Program-made: the position numbers and the translations under genes
Shown here: positions 37,565 through 48,344 of the stretch, piece after piece
Numbering within the stretch: position 1 is the first letter of the stretch
Layout: each line of letters starts with the position of its first letter
NCBI RefSeq assembly: GCF_030160295.1
Contig: NZ_BSOB01000061.1
Coordinates: forward strand, 228,398-292,397
DNA length: 64,000 nt
Direction of reading: 5' to 3'
Origin: Dyella acidisoli
Lineage (GTDB): Bacteria; Pseudomonadota; Gammaproteobacteria; Xanthomonadales; Rhodanobacteraceae
The notes under the pieces: model-generated
The model's database searches: none
What the model was told of the DNA's origin: nothing
What the model saw: only the letters and a program-made list of their open reading frames with translations

Positions 37565-38308
37565 TTATGGGCCGAAGCCGCCGCTTTCCAGAACACGTTG
37601 TGCCGGAACGATCGGAATATCCTTCCAACACCGCGCATCAAGTGGCTCAGCAACAAGCACCGAAACCTGCCGCAAAAACACCTCGCGCGGTATTTCCACC
37701 GCACCCAGGCCCAGCAAATGCGGATTGCTCACTTGCGCATCGATCAGCGGGCACTCCCAATCACGCAATAGCGCGGCAAGTGCACAGAGCGCAAGCTTCG
37801 ATCCACCGCTTTCGGCGCTGAACATCGATTCCCCGCAAAACAACCTGCCGGTGGATACGCCATAGATACCTCCAATCAGGCGTTCCTGGTCCCACACTTC
37901 CACGCTATGCGCAAAGCCCATGTCGTGCAGTCTGCTGTATGCCTCGATCATGTCTTTGCTGATCCACGTTCCGAACTGGCCCGGGCGTGGCGCGGCACAA
38001 GCGTGCATCACCTGCCGGAACGCGCGATCAACGCTGATCTGCCAGGCCTTGTCTTTCAGCGCCCTGCGCAAGCTGCGATTCGGGCGCAGGTCGTCGGTGA
38101 GAAACACACAGCGCGGATCGGGGGACCACCACAGGATCGGCTCACCGTCGTTGAACCAGGGAAAGATGCCGTGTGCATACGCGTTGAGCAGCCGCTGCGG
38201 CGAGAGATCGCCGCCAAATGCCAGCAATCCATTCGGTTCGACGAGTGCGTGGCGCGGATCGGGAAAGCGGTCCGGAAGGTGATCGTCGAGCCGGTGGAGG
38301 CGGATCAT
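37565..38308 (-). CDS. aat: Leucyl/phenylalanyl-tRNA-protein transferase
   Basis: A 247-residue enzyme that adds Leu or Phe to N-terminal Lys or Arg of proteins for ClpAPS degradation. Signature blocks are GLLAFGGDLSPQRLLNAYAHGIFPW, ILWWSPDPRCVF, HSVEVWD, GGIYGVSTGRLFCGESMFS and SKLALCALAALL. The start codon lies 2 bases after the arm of the fold-back element; the bases just upstream (GAGCGCCCCTT) contain no good ribosome site. The FemAB-like gene is upstream on the same strand. Confidence 0.96.
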   Translation of the reverse strand: MIRLHRLDDHLPDRFPDPRHALVEPNGLLAFGGDLSPQRLLNAYAHGIFPWFNDGEPILWWSPDPRCVFLTDDLRPNRSLRRALKDKAWQISVDRAFRQVMHACAAPRPGQFGTWISKDMIEAYSRLHDMGFAHSVEVWDQERLIGGIYGVSTGRLFCGESMFSAESGGSKLALCALAALLRDWECPLIDAQVSNPHLLGLGAVEIPREVFLRQVSVLVAEPLDARCWKDIPIVPAQRVLESGGFGP

Positions 38309-38310
38309 AA

Positions 38311-38598
38311 GGGGCGCTCTGACTGATTCTGCGTGGGCGTCACCGGCCCTGTCTGTTCGCAGACCACAGGGCCGTCGGCGAGGGCAGACTGGCCGTCTGT
38401 TGAGACGACGGACCGAAGGGATGCGGACAGACAGGGCCGGCCCCACATTTTGATTTTAAACGACGGGGTGATGTCGAGAAGGCTCGCAGGCTGTGCCGCG
38501 CGACTTGAAAAGACGGCCAGTCTTCCCTGCGTCGCGCAACACACCCTGCGAGCCTTCTGGACATCATGCCACCTACGCAGAATCAGTCAGAGCGCCCC
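38311..38598 (-). repeat. Fold-back intercistronic element, copy 2
   Basis: 288 bases, homologous to 29451-29719 and in the same orientation relative to its genes. Outer arms are 38311-38339 and 38570-38598 (the outermost 23 pairs perfect). Internal hairpins are 38343-38361 with 38422-38440, and 38469-38488 with 38547-38566 (19 of 20). It carries about 20 extra AT-rich bases near 38443-38462. The right arm holds the stop codon of the FemAB-like gene and the left arm ends 2 bases before the aat start codon. Confidence 0.85.
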
Positions 38599-39723
38599 TT
38601 TGGCGTAAGGGGTGTGATCGAGCAGATCGTCAGCATAAGCGTCCATGCTCTCGCGTTCGTGCGCAAGCGCGCGCCGCACCGCGCTACGAAAGCCCTCATG
38701 CAGCAAGTAATGGCGCGAATGCGTACGTACCGGCAAAAAACCGCGCGCCAGCTTATGTTCGCCCTGTGCGCCGGGTTCGAAACGCTGCAGGCCATGCGTG
38801 ATGGCGTATTCGATGCCCTGGTAGTAGCACAGCTCGAAATGCAGATTCGGCACATCCACGCTTGCACCCCAGTAGCGGCCGTACAAGGTGGTGGCGCTGC
38901 GCAGCATCAATGCCATGGCGACGATGTCATCGTTTTGCCACGCCAGCGCGAGTTGCACTGCGTTGCCCAATTCCTTCCGCAAGTATTGGAAGAACGCTTC
39001 GGTCAGCGCGGCGTGGTTGCCCTTGGCATCGAACGTGGATGCGTACAGTGCATGCACACGCCGCCAGTGGCGCATGTTCAACTCCGCGCCTCCGACCATC
39101 TCGATGCGCAAACCATGCGCGGCTACGTGCTTGCGTTCGTGCCGAATGTTTTTGCGCTTCTTGTGATTAAGCGCGGCAAGAAACGCCTCGAAATCGGCAT
39201 ACCCCTGGTTGTGCCAGTGGAATTGCACATCGCTGCGCGCCATCCAGTCGGAATCGAATGCAGGTAGATCTTCTTCGGCAAGGAAGTTTGCGTGCACGGA
39301 TGAAAGTTGGAGCCGCTGCGCTTGTTGCTGCATGGCGTCTACCAACACTTCGCGCAATTCGGGATGAGCGCCAACGAGCAAACGCGACCCGGTGATGGGC
39401 GAATAGGGCACGGCATTGAGCAGCTTGGGGTAATACTGACCACCCGCCCGTTCCCACGCACTGGCCCAGCTCCAGTCGAACACGAATTCGCCGTGCGAAT
39501 TACCTTTCAAATACAGCGGTGCGGCGGCGACCAGCGTGCCGTTGCGATAAAGGCCGAGGTGATGGGGTTGCCAGCCCCAATCCGGGCGGATGCAGCCGGT
39601 GCGTTCCAGGCCTGCGAGAAAGGCGTGCGAGAGAAACGGGTTGTCGTCGGGGCGCAATGCGTCCCAAGCCGAGGCGGGGATATCGTCGATGCTGTCGTGG
39701 AAGCGGGCTTCGAGAGAGGCCAA
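38587..39723 (-). CDS. FemAB/GNAT-like protein (DUF482 family)
   Basis: A 378-residue soluble protein of the peptidoglycan-recognition/FemAB-like group with a GNAT fold; WDALRPDDNPFLSHAFLAGLE, PLYLKGNSHGEFVFDWSWA, HWHNQGYADFEAFLAALNHKKRKNIRHERK and GYWGASVDVPNLHFELCYYQGIEYAI-type blocks fit. The substrate is unknown. The TGA stop lies inside the arm of the fold-back element, so the tail (TPYAKGAL) is partly element-encoded. Confidence 0.85.
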   Translation of the reverse strand: MASLEARFHDSIDDIPASAWDALRPDDNPFLSHAFLAGLERTGCIRPDWGWQPHHLGLYRNGTLVAAAPLYLKGNSHGEFVFDWSWASAWERAGGQYYPKLLNAVPYSPITGSRLLVGAHPELREVLVDAMQQQAQRLQLSSVHANFLAEEDLPAFDSDWMARSDVQFHWHNQGYADFEAFLAALNHKKRKNIRHERKHVAAHGLRIEMVGGAELNMRHWRRVHALYASTFDAKGNHAALTEAFFQYLRKELGNAVQLALAWQNDDIVAMALMLRSATTLYGRYWGASVDVPNLHFELCYYQGIEYAITHGLQRFEPGAQGEHKLARGFLPVRTHSRHYLLHEGFRSAVRRALAHERESMDAYADDLLDHTPYAKGAL

Positions 39724-39756
39724 AGTGATATCAACTCAAGAAGAACTTGCTAAGTG

Positions 39757-39895
39757 AGCCCCTCTCCCCTCGGGAGAGGGTGCCGACAGGTGGGTGAGGG
39801 TTCGGGCGGAGCGTAATGTTGAGTTTTTACACAAGTATTTGCATCGCGTGCTGATCGTACCCTCACCCCAACCCCTCTCCCGAAGGGAGAGGGGC
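39757..39895. repeat. CCTCTCCC-type composite inverted pair
   Basis: Left hairpin CCTCTCCCCTCGGGAGAGG with a tail GGTGGGTGAGGGTTCGGGCG, then an inverted partner ending CCTCTCCCGAAGGGAGAGG. The same composite fills 43468-43607 and 45084-45222. Confidence 0.85.
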
Positions 39896-39909
39896 TTTGA
39901 TATTGCGCA

Positions 39910-40899
<990 letters not shown>

Positions 40900-41127
40900 T
40901 TATCAGGGCGGTTCTCAATTGTGGAAAGGCCTTCACGGGCCCCTCCAAGGAGTCCGCAAGGATGGGGAAGTCGCAGGGGCTATTCAAGGTTGACTTGCAC
41001 TGCCCGTTTCTGAACCTGACCTGTGGACGGTGGTGTCTGCGCTGTCGCTATCAGGTCTACACCGCTTGTTACACTGCAACGCGCATTGAGTTATTCGTTC
41101 GACATTCCTAAAAGGAAACACACCCCG

Positions 41128-43458
41128 GTGGCAGCGCGTAGCGCAAATGTACGAAAAGCAAAGGAAAAGACTGGCCTTAGCGAGGAAGTGAAGCGCCGCC
41201 TGCGTGAAGCGGGCGCGCTGCTACTGCTGCCGTTGGCGCTGTACCTGCTGGTATGCCTCTTCAGTTACGACGCGGCCGATCCAGGCTGGTCGCACGCTGA
41301 CACCAGCGGCCATGTGCACAACCTCGGCGGCACCGTCGGCGCCTATTTCGCGGACTTGTTGCGCTATCTGTTCGGTAGCGTGGCGTATTGCTTCCCCTTG
41401 TTGCTGCTGTTCCTCGGCGTGCAGGTGCTGCGCAACCACGGCGTGCGCAGCGTGCAGCCGTGGGAGCCTTCCCTGCGCCTGATCGGCTCGGTGTTCTTCT
41501 TCATCACCGCGCCAGGGCTGTGCTGGATCATTTTCCGGGACAGCACAATGGCCCCGGAAGGGCCGGGCGGTGTGATCGGTCGCGGAATCGGCCACGGCCT
41601 GCTTAGTGCTTTTGGCGAGAAGGGTGCTCCGCTGTTTCTGCTGGCGATCTTCCTCGTCGCGATCACCTTCGCTACCGGGCTGTCCTGGTTCAAGCTGATG
41701 GATCTGATCGGGCAGAGCGTGTTGAAGCTCGCCAGCTGGTTCGGCGGCAAGCTCCGTGAGGCGCCGGAAGTGATCGCCGCGCACCAGGCACGCGTTGAGC
41801 GTGAAGTGGTGAAGAAGACCGAAGCGATCAAGCAGGCCAAGCGCGAACCCGTACGCATCGAGGCACCCGCCGCACCGGTGGTGAAGAGCGAGCGCGCCCG
41901 CGTGGAAACGCAGATCCCGCTGTTCGTCGGCGCGGCGCAGCCGGGCGAACTGCCGCCGCTGTCGCTGCTGGACGAAGCGCCGGAACAGGGTCCGGGTTAT
42001 TCGGAAGAAACGCTCGAAGTTCTGTCGCGTCAGGTCGAGCTGAAACTGAAAGACTTCAAGATCGAAGCCAAGGTGGTGGGTGTCTATCCCGGCCCCGTGA
42101 TCACCCGCTTCGAACTGGAGCCTGCAGCAGGCGTGCGCGGCAGCCAGGTGTCGAGCCTGGACAAGGACATCGCACGCGGCCTGTCCGTGGTCAGCGTGCG
42201 CGTGGTCGACGTGATTCCCGGCAAGAACGTGATCGGCCTGGAAATTCCGAACGCCAAGAAGCAGATCGTTTATCTCTCTGAGATCCTGCGCTCCGACAAA
42301 TACGACCAGCAGAAATCGCCGCTCACGCTGGCGCTTGGCAAGGACATCGGCGGCCGTGCGATGGTGGCCGATCTCGCCAAGATGCCGCATCTGCTGGTGG
42401 CGGGTACCACCGGTTCCGGTAAGTCCGTCGCGGTGAATGCGATGGTGCTGAGCCTGCTGTACAAGGCCAGTGCCAAAGACGTGCGCATGATCATGATCGA
42501 CCCGAAGATGCTGGAACTCTCGGTGTACGAGGGCATCCCGCATCTGCTCGCGCCGGTCGTGACGGACATGAAGGAAGCCGCCAACGCGCTGCGCTGGTGC
42601 GTGGCCGAAATGGAACGCCGCTACAAGCTGATGGCAGCAGTGGGCGTGCGCAACCTCGCCGGCTTCAACAAGAAGGTGAAGGACGCCGAGAACGCCGGCC
42701 AGCCGTTGCTGGATCCGTTGTTCCGCCCGAATCCGGACATGCCCAACCAGGTGGCCGAGCCGCTGGAAACGCTGCCATATATCGTCGTGATCATCGACGA
42801 ATTTGCCGACATGATGATGATCGTCGGCAAGAAGGTGGAGGAACTCATCGCCCGCCTCGCACAGAAGGCGCGTGCAGCGGGCGTGCACCTGATCCTGGCC
42901 ACGCAGCGTCCGTCGGTGGACGTGATCACCGGCTTGATCAAGGCGAACATCCCGACGCGTATCGCGTTCCAGGTGTCGAGCAAGATCGACTCGCGCACCA
43001 TTCTGGATCAGTCTGGCGCGGAAACCTTGCTCGGTCACGGTGACATGCTCTACCTACCGCCCGGCACCGCTACGCCCGATCGCGTGCACGGCGCCTTCGT
43101 CGACGACCACGAAGTGCACAACGTGGTCAACTGGCTCAGGGCGCAAGGCGCACCGCAATACATCGAAGGCGTGCTTGAAGAAGTGCAGGCCACCAGCGAT
43201 GGCAAGTTCATCAACGAATCCGGCCTGCCGCAGGACGGCGAAGAGGGTGGTGATGCCGAGGCACAGCTGTACGACAAAGCCGTGCGCATCGTCACTGAAA
43301 CGCGCCGTGCATCGATCTCCGGTGTGCAGCGCCATCTGCGCATCGGCTACAACCGCGCTGCGCGTTTGATCGAGCAGATGGAGCAGGAAGGCGTGGTAAG
43401 CGCGCCGTTGCACAACGGCAACCGCGAAGTGCTGGCGCCGCCGCCGCCGAAGCACTGA
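41128..43458 (+). CDS. ftsK: DNA translocase FtsK
   Basis: A 776-residue septal DNA pump that clears chromosome termini and activates XerCD. Four N-terminal membrane helices lie within about 20-195, followed by a short linker, then the motor domain with Walker [13 protein letters not shown], Walker [13 protein letters not shown] and [21 protein letters not shown], and a gamma winged helix at the C-terminus ([24 protein letters not shown]) that reads KOPS sites. The GTG at 41128 follows AAAGGAAA at 9 bases; an in-frame ATG at 41023 would add 35 residues. Confidence 0.96.
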   Translation: MAARSANVRKAKEKTGLSEEVKRRLREAGALLLLPLALYLLVCLFSYDAADPGWSHADTSGHVHNLGGTVGAYFADLLRYLFGSVAYCFPLLLLFLGVQVLRNHGVRSVQPWEPSLRLIGSVFFFITAPGLCWIIFRDSTMAPEGPGGVIGRGIGHGLLSAFGEKGAPLFLLAIFLVAITFATGLSWFKLMDLIGQSVLKLASWFGGKLREAPEVIAAHQARVEREVVKKTEAIKQAKREPVRIEAPAAPVVKSERARVETQIPLFVGAAQPGELPPLSLLDEAPEQGPGYSEETLEVLSRQVELKLKDFKIEAKVVGVYPGPVITRFELEPAAGVRGSQVSSLDKDIARGLSVVSVRVVDVIPGKNVIGLEIPNAKKQIVYLSEILRSDKYDQQKSPLTLALGKDIGGRAMVADLAKMPHLLVAGTTGSGKSVAVNAMVLSLLYKASAKDVRMIMIDPKMLELSVYEGIPHLLAPVVTDMKEAANALRWCVAEMERRYKLMAAVGVRNLAGFNKKVKDAENAGQPLLDPLFRPNPDMPNQVAEPLETLPYIVVIIDEFADMMMIVGKKVEELIARLAQKARAAGVHLILATQRPSVDVITGLIKANIPTRIAFQVSSKIDSRTILDQSGAETLLGHGDMLYLPPGTATPDRVHGAFVDDHEVHNVVNWLRAQGAPQYIEGVLEEVQATSDGKFINESGLPQDGEEGGDAEAQLYDKAVRIVTETRRASISGVQRHLRIGYNRAARLIEQMEQEGVVSAPLHNGNREVLAPPPPKH

Positions 43459-43467
43459 GGCTCGCTA

Positions 43468-43607
43468 GCCCCCTCCCTCTACGGGAGAGGGGTTGGGGTG
43501 AGGGTACGATCGAAGCGTGATTCTGGAGTCTTTCGTGAGGGGTCGTTATCGCGCTCCGCCCGGACCCTCACCCGCCTCTCGGCACCCTCTCCCGGAGGGA
43601 GAGGGAC
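43468..43607. repeat. CCTCTCCC-type composite inverted pair
   Basis: Begins 10 bases after the ftsK stop and ends 84 bases before lolA; left arm CCCTCTACGGGAGAGGGG, right arm CCCTCTCCCGGAGGGAGAGGG. Confidence 0.82.
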
Positions 43608-43691
43608 TCACTAAGGAAGGTTTCGTCACATCTGCCATTAAGCCTCTTCGCCGCACACTCGCGACATCCGATACATCAGGAACGGGAATCC

Positions 43692-44357
43692 ATGAAACGC
43701 CTCCGCTTCGTTGCTTTCTTTGCCTTGCTTGTCTTGCTCGCAAGCAGCATCGTCCAAGCCGCCACCGGCCCAGCCCGCACTCGCCTCGACGCCTTCGCCC
43801 AAGGCCTGCACGCCCTCTCCGGTAACTTCAGCCAAACCCTCACCGACCCAAACGGCAAAACCAGCAAGACCAGCAACGGCACGCTGGTGCTGGAAGCGCC
43901 GCATCAGTTCCGCTGGGACACGCTGGCGCCGTACAAGCAGACCATCGTCGCCGACGGCAGTCGCGTGTGGCTGTACGACCCGGATCTGGAACAGGTCACC
44001 GTGCGTCGTCAGGACACCGAAGAAGCACATAGCCCGCTGACTGTGCTGACCGATCTCTCGCAGCTGGATAAGGAATTCCACGTGGTCGAACAGGGTGAGC
44101 ACGACGGCCTGGTGTGGCTGCGCCTCACCTCCAATGGGAAAGAACCGCAATTCAGCTACGCCGACCTCGGCTTCGATGCTAACGGCCTGGCGCGCATGCA
44201 GTTCAAGGATCAGCTCGGCGCCACCACTGACATTCGCTTCTCCAACTGGAAGCGCAATCCGGCAATCCCGCCGCAGGATTTCAACTTCACACCGCCGAAA
44301 GGCGCAGATGTGATCGGCGATCTACCGGAACTCACCACGCAGCCGCTGAAGAACTAA
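43692..44357 (+). CDS. lolA: Outer-membrane lipoprotein carrier LolA
   Basis: A 221-residue periplasmic chaperone that carries lipoproteins from LolCDE to LolB. A signal peptide (MKRLRFVAFFALLVLL to SIVQA) is followed by the conserved FSQTLTD, GTLVLEAPHQFRWDTLAPYKQTIVADGSRVWLYDPDLEQVTVRRQ stretch (about residues 55-100). Neighbour of ftsK as in Escherichia coli. The DUF1275 gene follows after 10 bases. Confidence 0.95.
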   Translation: MKRLRFVAFFALLVLLASSIVQAATGPARTRLDAFAQGLHALSGNFSQTLTDPNGKTSKTSNGTLVLEAPHQFRWDTLAPYKQTIVADGSRVWLYDPDLEQVTVRRQDTEEAHSPLTVLTDLSQLDKEFHVVEQGEHDGLVWLRLTSNGKEPQFSYADLGFDANGLARMQFKDQLGATTDIRFSNWKRNPAIPPQDFNFTPPKGADVIGDLPELTTQPLKN

Positions 44358-44367
44358 AGCGCGCAAC

Positions 44368-45039
44368 GTGATCCGCCAACTGCCGCGTTGGGCATGGATC
44401 GGCGGCGGCCTGCTCGCGCTGGCTGCCGGATGCATCAACGCGGTCGGTTATCTGTGTTTTCGTCATCAGCCGGTGACGCACCTCACCGGCACCAGCACCG
44501 TGCTTGGTATCTCGATCGCGCACGGCGATGCGTCGGAAGCCTTGCATTGGGCGACGACCATTGCGGCGTTCCTGATCGGCGCGATGATCAGCGGCTTCAT
44601 CGTGGAGCAACGCACGCTGCAGCTCGGTCGCCGTTACGGCGTAGTGCTGATGATCGAATCGGCGCTGCTGTTTTCCGCCATGCCCTTGATTCACGGCGGT
44701 AGCGATTTGGGCCTCTATCTGGCATCAGCCGCGTGTGGTTTGCAGAACGCGATGGTGAGCACGTATAGCGGCGCGACGCTGCGCACCACGCATCTGTCGG
44801 GCATCTTCACGGATCTGGGCATGTATCTCGGCCAACGCTTGCGTGGCTTGAAGGTGGATATGCTTCGCATCCACGTCTGCCTGCTAGTAGCAGGCAATTT
44901 CATTCTCGGTGCCACGCTGGGGGCACTGGGTTTTACGTATATCCAGGAACGGGTGTTGCTCGTGCCTGCAGCGCTCACTGGCGTGGTCGGCCTGGGCTAT
45001 GCGATTTACCGCCATTTTTCCGTGCGGCAGCAGGCTTAG
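44368..45039 (+). CDS. YoaK-family DUF1275 membrane protein
   Basis: A 223-residue protein with about six membrane helices (GGGLLALAAGCINAVGYLCF; HLTGTSTVLG; YLASAACGLQNAMVSTYSGATLRTTHLSGIFTDLG is the DUF1275 signature region). Function is not established. It starts with GTG. Its TAG stop (45037-45039) is the first triplet of a dispersed repeat. Confidence 0.87.
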   Translation: MIRQLPRWAWIGGGLLALAAGCINAVGYLCFRHQPVTHLTGTSTVLGISIAHGDASEALHWATTIAAFLIGAMISGFIVEQRTLQLGRRYGVVLMIESALLFSAMPLIHGGSDLGLYLASAACGLQNAMVSTYSGATLRTTHLSGIFTDLGMYLGQRLRGLKVDMLRIHVCLLVAGNFILGATLGALGFTYIQERVLLVPAALTGVVGLGYAIYRHFSVRQQA

Positions 45040-45059
45040 GTTGGGGTGTAAACCCCAAC
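45037..45059. repeat. GTTGGGGT-type repeat supplying a stop codon
   Basis: TAGGTTGGGGTGTAAACCCC starts on the stop codon of the DUF1275 gene, the same arrangement as at 37394. Confidence 0.85.
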
Positions 45060-45083
45060 GCTGCTTCGAAACATCCTGAGTGA

Positions 45084-45222
45084 ATCCCTCTCCCGCCGGG
45101 AGAGGGTGCCGAGAGGCGGGTGAGGGTTCGGGCGAAGCGTGATAGTAATCTCTCGCGCAAGTCGTTGTGATCGCGCGCTGATCGTACCCTCACCCCAACC
45201 CCTCTCCCGAAGGGAGAGGGGC
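45084..45222. repeat. CCTCTCCC-type composite inverted pair
   Basis: Left hairpin CCCTCTCCCGCCGGGAGAGG with tail GGTGAGGGTTCGGGCG; right hairpin CCTCTCCCGAAGGGAGAGG. It separates convergent genes. Confidence 0.85.
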
Positions 45223-45232
45223 ACCTTCTTTC

Positions 45233-45964
45233 CTACGGATTTTGCAGCACTGGCGCCGCTACCACCGGCTTGGCATTGGGTGTAGCCGACAACCCCAACA
45301 CGCGCCGCAACTCATCACGTGCAGCGTTGTAATCACTTTGCCACTGCGGATCACGAAGAATCTGCGCCGCAATCACCGTGCCCGCCAACTTGCCAGCTTC
45401 CAAATCCGTCGGAAAATGCGCACCCATCACGATGCGATGCTGCGCATAGAGATCGGCACGCGCAAAAATCTCCACACGCTTTTCCGGCAGCATGTTGGCC
45501 AACAGCACAGCTGCGCTGTAGCCGAACGTGGCGTGTCCGCTGGGATAGCTCCAATCGTCCGGTTTTTCCTTGGATAAGGGATGCACTTGGTCCGATACCA
45601 CCGAGGGGCGCGGTCTTTTCCAATACAGCTTGGCGGTTTTCACCGAAGCCTTGTCGAGCGTGGCAACGCGCTCGAAGAAGGCAGCAGTTTTCGGCAGAGC
45701 AGCCGGCTGCATGGATGAGCCAAGCACATCAGCAAAGCGGAACACGGAACGCTCCGTGTCCGCTTTGGCCGCCGCCATGTCCTGCGTGCTGCGTGATGCT
45801 TGCGTGACCAGCACGATGTTCAGATCGTGCTGAGCCGCAGCCGAACCTGCTGCCGGCGGAGGCGGCAGCAGGTTCGACACTTCAACAACGGCGGGGATGC
45901 CGTTGTCGGCCAGTGCGGGCTGGCCGATCAGAAGCAGAGGCAACAACAGCGCGAAACGTTTCAT
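45233..45964 (-). CDS. PAP2-type class A acid phosphatase
   Basis: A 243-residue secreted phosphatase. A signal peptide (ending QPALA, about residue 19) precedes the three PAP2 motifs: KRPRPS, PSGHATF with the acid-base His, and the RIVMGAHFPTD stretch with the nucleophile His. Such enzymes release phosphate from diverse monoesters in the periplasm. Its ATG overlaps the TGA of the TonB receptor gene (TGATG), so release and uptake may be coupled. Confidence 0.92.
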   Translation of the reverse strand: MKRFALLLPLLLIGQPALADNGIPAVVEVSNLLPPPPAAGSAAAQHDLNIVLVTQASRSTQDMAAAKADTERSVFRFADVLGSSMQPAALPKTAAFFERVATLDKASVKTAKLYWKRPRPSVVSDQVHPLSKEKPDDWSYPSGHATFGYSAAVLLANMLPEKRVEIFARADLYAQHRIVMGAHFPTDLEAGKLAGTVIAAQILRDPQWQSDYNAARDELRRVLGLSATPNAKPVVAAPVLQNP

Positions 45965-48222
45965 CAGAACAGATCCGCCGAAACGGTGAAGTTGAAGTTG
46001 CGGGCCGGGATGGTGAAGTACAGTGGTGTGCCAGCACCACCGGTGGTACCCGCCAACGCGTTGATGGTCGTGTTGTTGAACAGGTTGTTGATCTGCACGC
46101 CGATCTTGAAGTCCTTTACATCGGTGATATGCGGATCGAACGTATAGCTGGCGGCAAAGTTGGTCACCGCATAGCCACCGATCGGCGTGTCATCTTCCGC
46201 GTTGGCCGTGTAATAGGTTTTGCCGACGAATTTGTCGACCAGCGATGCGTAGATGGGGCCGTTGTTGTAAATGAAGCCCAGCGCAGCAGTCTTGTGCGGT
46301 GTATTCGCGTTCCACGCACCATCGGTGGTCTGCATCGCACGGTTGAGCGAGCCATTGGCGTAAACGCTGAAACCAGCGCCCAGCATGTAGGTGCCTTCGA
46401 GCTCGATGCCTTTGTAGTGCACACCGCCACCGTTGTAGAACTCGCTGATACCACCGACCTTATGGCTCTGGACGAAGTTGTTGAAGTTGATCTTGTAGAT
46501 GTCACCCGACAGCGTCAGGCGATCACTGCTCCAGGTCGTGCCGAGCTGGATGTTGGTGGTCTTTTCCGGTGCCACTGCGCTATCGGAAACCGCGGGATTG
46601 GGCACATAAAGCAGATTGAGGTTGGGCGCCAGGTAGCCCTTGGCCCACTGGGCGTAGGCGGTCCAGTTCGAGCTGAACGCATAATGGAACGCTGCCGATG
46701 GCAGAGTGGCGTTCCAGTCCTTGGAATAAGTCAGCGGGGTTCCCGTCTTCTGGTTCACCGGAGCGTCGATACTGCGCTTGAAGTTGTTGTACTTCACGCC
46801 ACCCACGAAATAGGCGTTGTCAGTGATGTTCCACTGGTATTCGACAAACGGCTGGATCGTGACCAGCGAGTCATTCATTCGGCGATCCGCCGAAGCCAAC
46901 TGCAGCGTCGACGCACCCGGATTCACCACGGGATTCAGCTCATTGAGCGTGTCGTCGAATTCATAGAGCCAGCGGATGTCGTCCTGATGGTCGTACCACA
47001 CGCCGGTGCGTAGTTCACCCGGACCGATTTCCTTGCCCAGGCGGAAGATGTCGCCCCACGAACGGTTCGTGTTGCGCATGTGCTGGCCGGGTACGTCAGT
47101 GAGGCTATAGGCGGTGCCGTTGGGCGTTTCGCCATTCGGATCTTCACCGTTGAAGCCGAAGTGGTTATAGCCGTAGGTGTAAGTCTTGTTGTCGATCGTC
47201 CAGCCCGAGAACTCCGAATGCAGGCCGATATAGGCCATGTTCGTGTTGATCTTGTCCTCGTTGTAGCGGTAGTAGGCCTGGCTGGTCGGGTCGTTGTTCA
47301 ACGCGTAATTGATACCGTACTGTGCGATCTGCGCCTTGGTGGCGCCGAACGGCACGTACTGGTTGAGCTTGTTCCACATGGCGGCGAAAGTCAGCGTGGT
47401 GTTTTCGCCCAGCGGTTGCACAACCTTGGCGAACACGCTCTGGCGGCGCTGACCGGCATAGGTGAGATAGCCGTCCGACTCGCCGTTCTGCAAATTGATC
47501 ACCGCGCTGGTGCCGCTGCTAGTGAATTTGCCCGTATCGATGCGTGCACCTTCCACGGCGGTATCCCAGCTGCCAAAGCTGATGTACGGGTTGATGTTGA
47601 ACTGATCCTTCGGATTGATCGACTCCACCCCGATGGTGCCGCCGAACGTGGCATTACCCAGCGTGCTGGCCGTACCGGGGCCGCGATCGACCACCACGCT
47701 GCTGGTTTCCTGATTGGTGAAGTACGAGGTGGAATGGTGCGTGAAGTCGTTGGAGTCCATCCACGGAATGCCATCGAACGTCACGTTGTACTGACCATCC
47801 TGGAAGCCGCGAATGGAAACCACCGCCGCTTCCATCAAGCCGGCGCCGTTCGGCGTCACGGTGTAAACGCTGGGCGCGATGGCGGCAACGTCGGTGTAAT
47901 CGCCGGTGGGTGGGATGTTTTCCTGGATGAACTTGCTGCCGATGATCGATTGCGGCTGTGTGGCAATCGTCGAACCTTGAGTCGGGGCAATGGCGCTTAC
48001 CGCCGTGTTAGCCGTTACCTGCATGCCGGCCAGGGTTTTGGCATTTTTCGAAGACGTAGTGTCGTCCGTATTCGTATTATCGACGGCGCTGGGACCGCTA
48101 ACTGCGGTATTGCCGTTATTCGCCACATCCTGGGCGTGGACGGGGGCGGCGATGCTCAGCGCAACACCCAGTGCAAGATAAATCGGCGAGCGGCGGTACA
48201 GCGCATGTGTCGATGGCGTCAT
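45964..48222 (-). CDS. TonB-dependent outer-membrane receptor
   Basis: A 752-residue ligand-gated porin. A signal peptide (ends APVHAQ) precedes a Ser/Thr/Asn-rich spacer, a TonB-box-like stretch (TLAGMQVTA), a plug domain (about 85-205; VSIRGFQDGQYNVTFDGIPW) and a beta-barrel ending in the usual terminal Phe (FTVSADLF). The ligand is unknown; coupling to an acid phosphatase suggests phosphate or a phospho-compound. The pair is inserted between lolA/DUF1275 and rarA. Confidence 0.93.
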   Translation of the reverse strand: MTPSTHALYRRSPIYLALGVALSIAAPVHAQDVANNGNTAVSGPSAVDNTNTDDTTSSKNAKTLAGMQVTANTAVSAIAPTQGSTIATQPQSIIGSKFIQENIPPTGDYTDVAAIAPSVYTVTPNGAGLMEAAVVSIRGFQDGQYNVTFDGIPWMDSNDFTHHSTSYFTNQETSSVVVDRGPGTASTLGNATFGGTIGVESINPKDQFNINPYISFGSWDTAVEGARIDTGKFTSSGTSAVINLQNGESDGYLTYAGQRRQSVFAKVVQPLGENTTLTFAAMWNKLNQYVPFGATKAQIAQYGINYALNNDPTSQAYYRYNEDKINTNMAYIGLHSEFSGWTIDNKTYTYGYNHFGFNGEDPNGETPNGTAYSLTDVPGQHMRNTNRSWGDIFRLGKEIGPGELRTGVWYDHQDDIRWLYEFDDTLNELNPVVNPGASTLQLASADRRMNDSLVTIQPFVEYQWNITDNAYFVGGVKYNNFKRSIDAPVNQKTGTPLTYSKDWNATLPSAAFHYAFSSNWTAYAQWAKGYLAPNLNLLYVPNPAVSDSAVAPEKTTNIQLGTTWSSDRLTLSGDIYKINFNNFVQSHKVGGISEFYNGGGVHYKGIELEGTYMLGAGFSVYANGSLNRAMQTTDGAWNANTPHKTAALGFIYNNGPIYASLVDKFVGKTYYTANAEDDTPIGGYAVTNFAASYTFDPHITDVKDFKIGVQINNLFNNTTINALAGTTGGAGTPLYFTIPARNFNFTVSADLF

Positions 48223-48277
48223 TGTTTTTTTCCGGTATCGGCTGGGTGAACAAAGTCCGACACCGTAAAGACGCTCT

Positions 48278-48295
48278 ATGACATTTCAGTAACAA
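48278..48295 (-). promoter_or_regulatory. Candidate Pho box upstream of the TonB receptor
   Basis: On the minus strand TTGTTAC-TGAA-ATGTCAT has the 7+4+7 layout of a PhoB site (CTGTCAT-N4-CTGTCAC) with partial matches in both halves, 55 bases before the start codon. The match is imperfect. Confidence 0.35.
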
Positions 48296-48344
48296 TTACA
48301 TTAAATTGACGCATTGGATAATGCGAAAGTAAATACGCTAAGGT

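Noticed and set aside
41221..43038. Long minus-strand open frame opposite ftsK
   Set aside because: Histidine/glutamine-rich translation typical of the antisense of a GC-rich gene; ftsK on the other strand is certain.
47080..48249. Plus-strand open frame opposite the TonB receptor
   Set aside because: Composition is that of an antisense shadow; the receptor has full domain structure.
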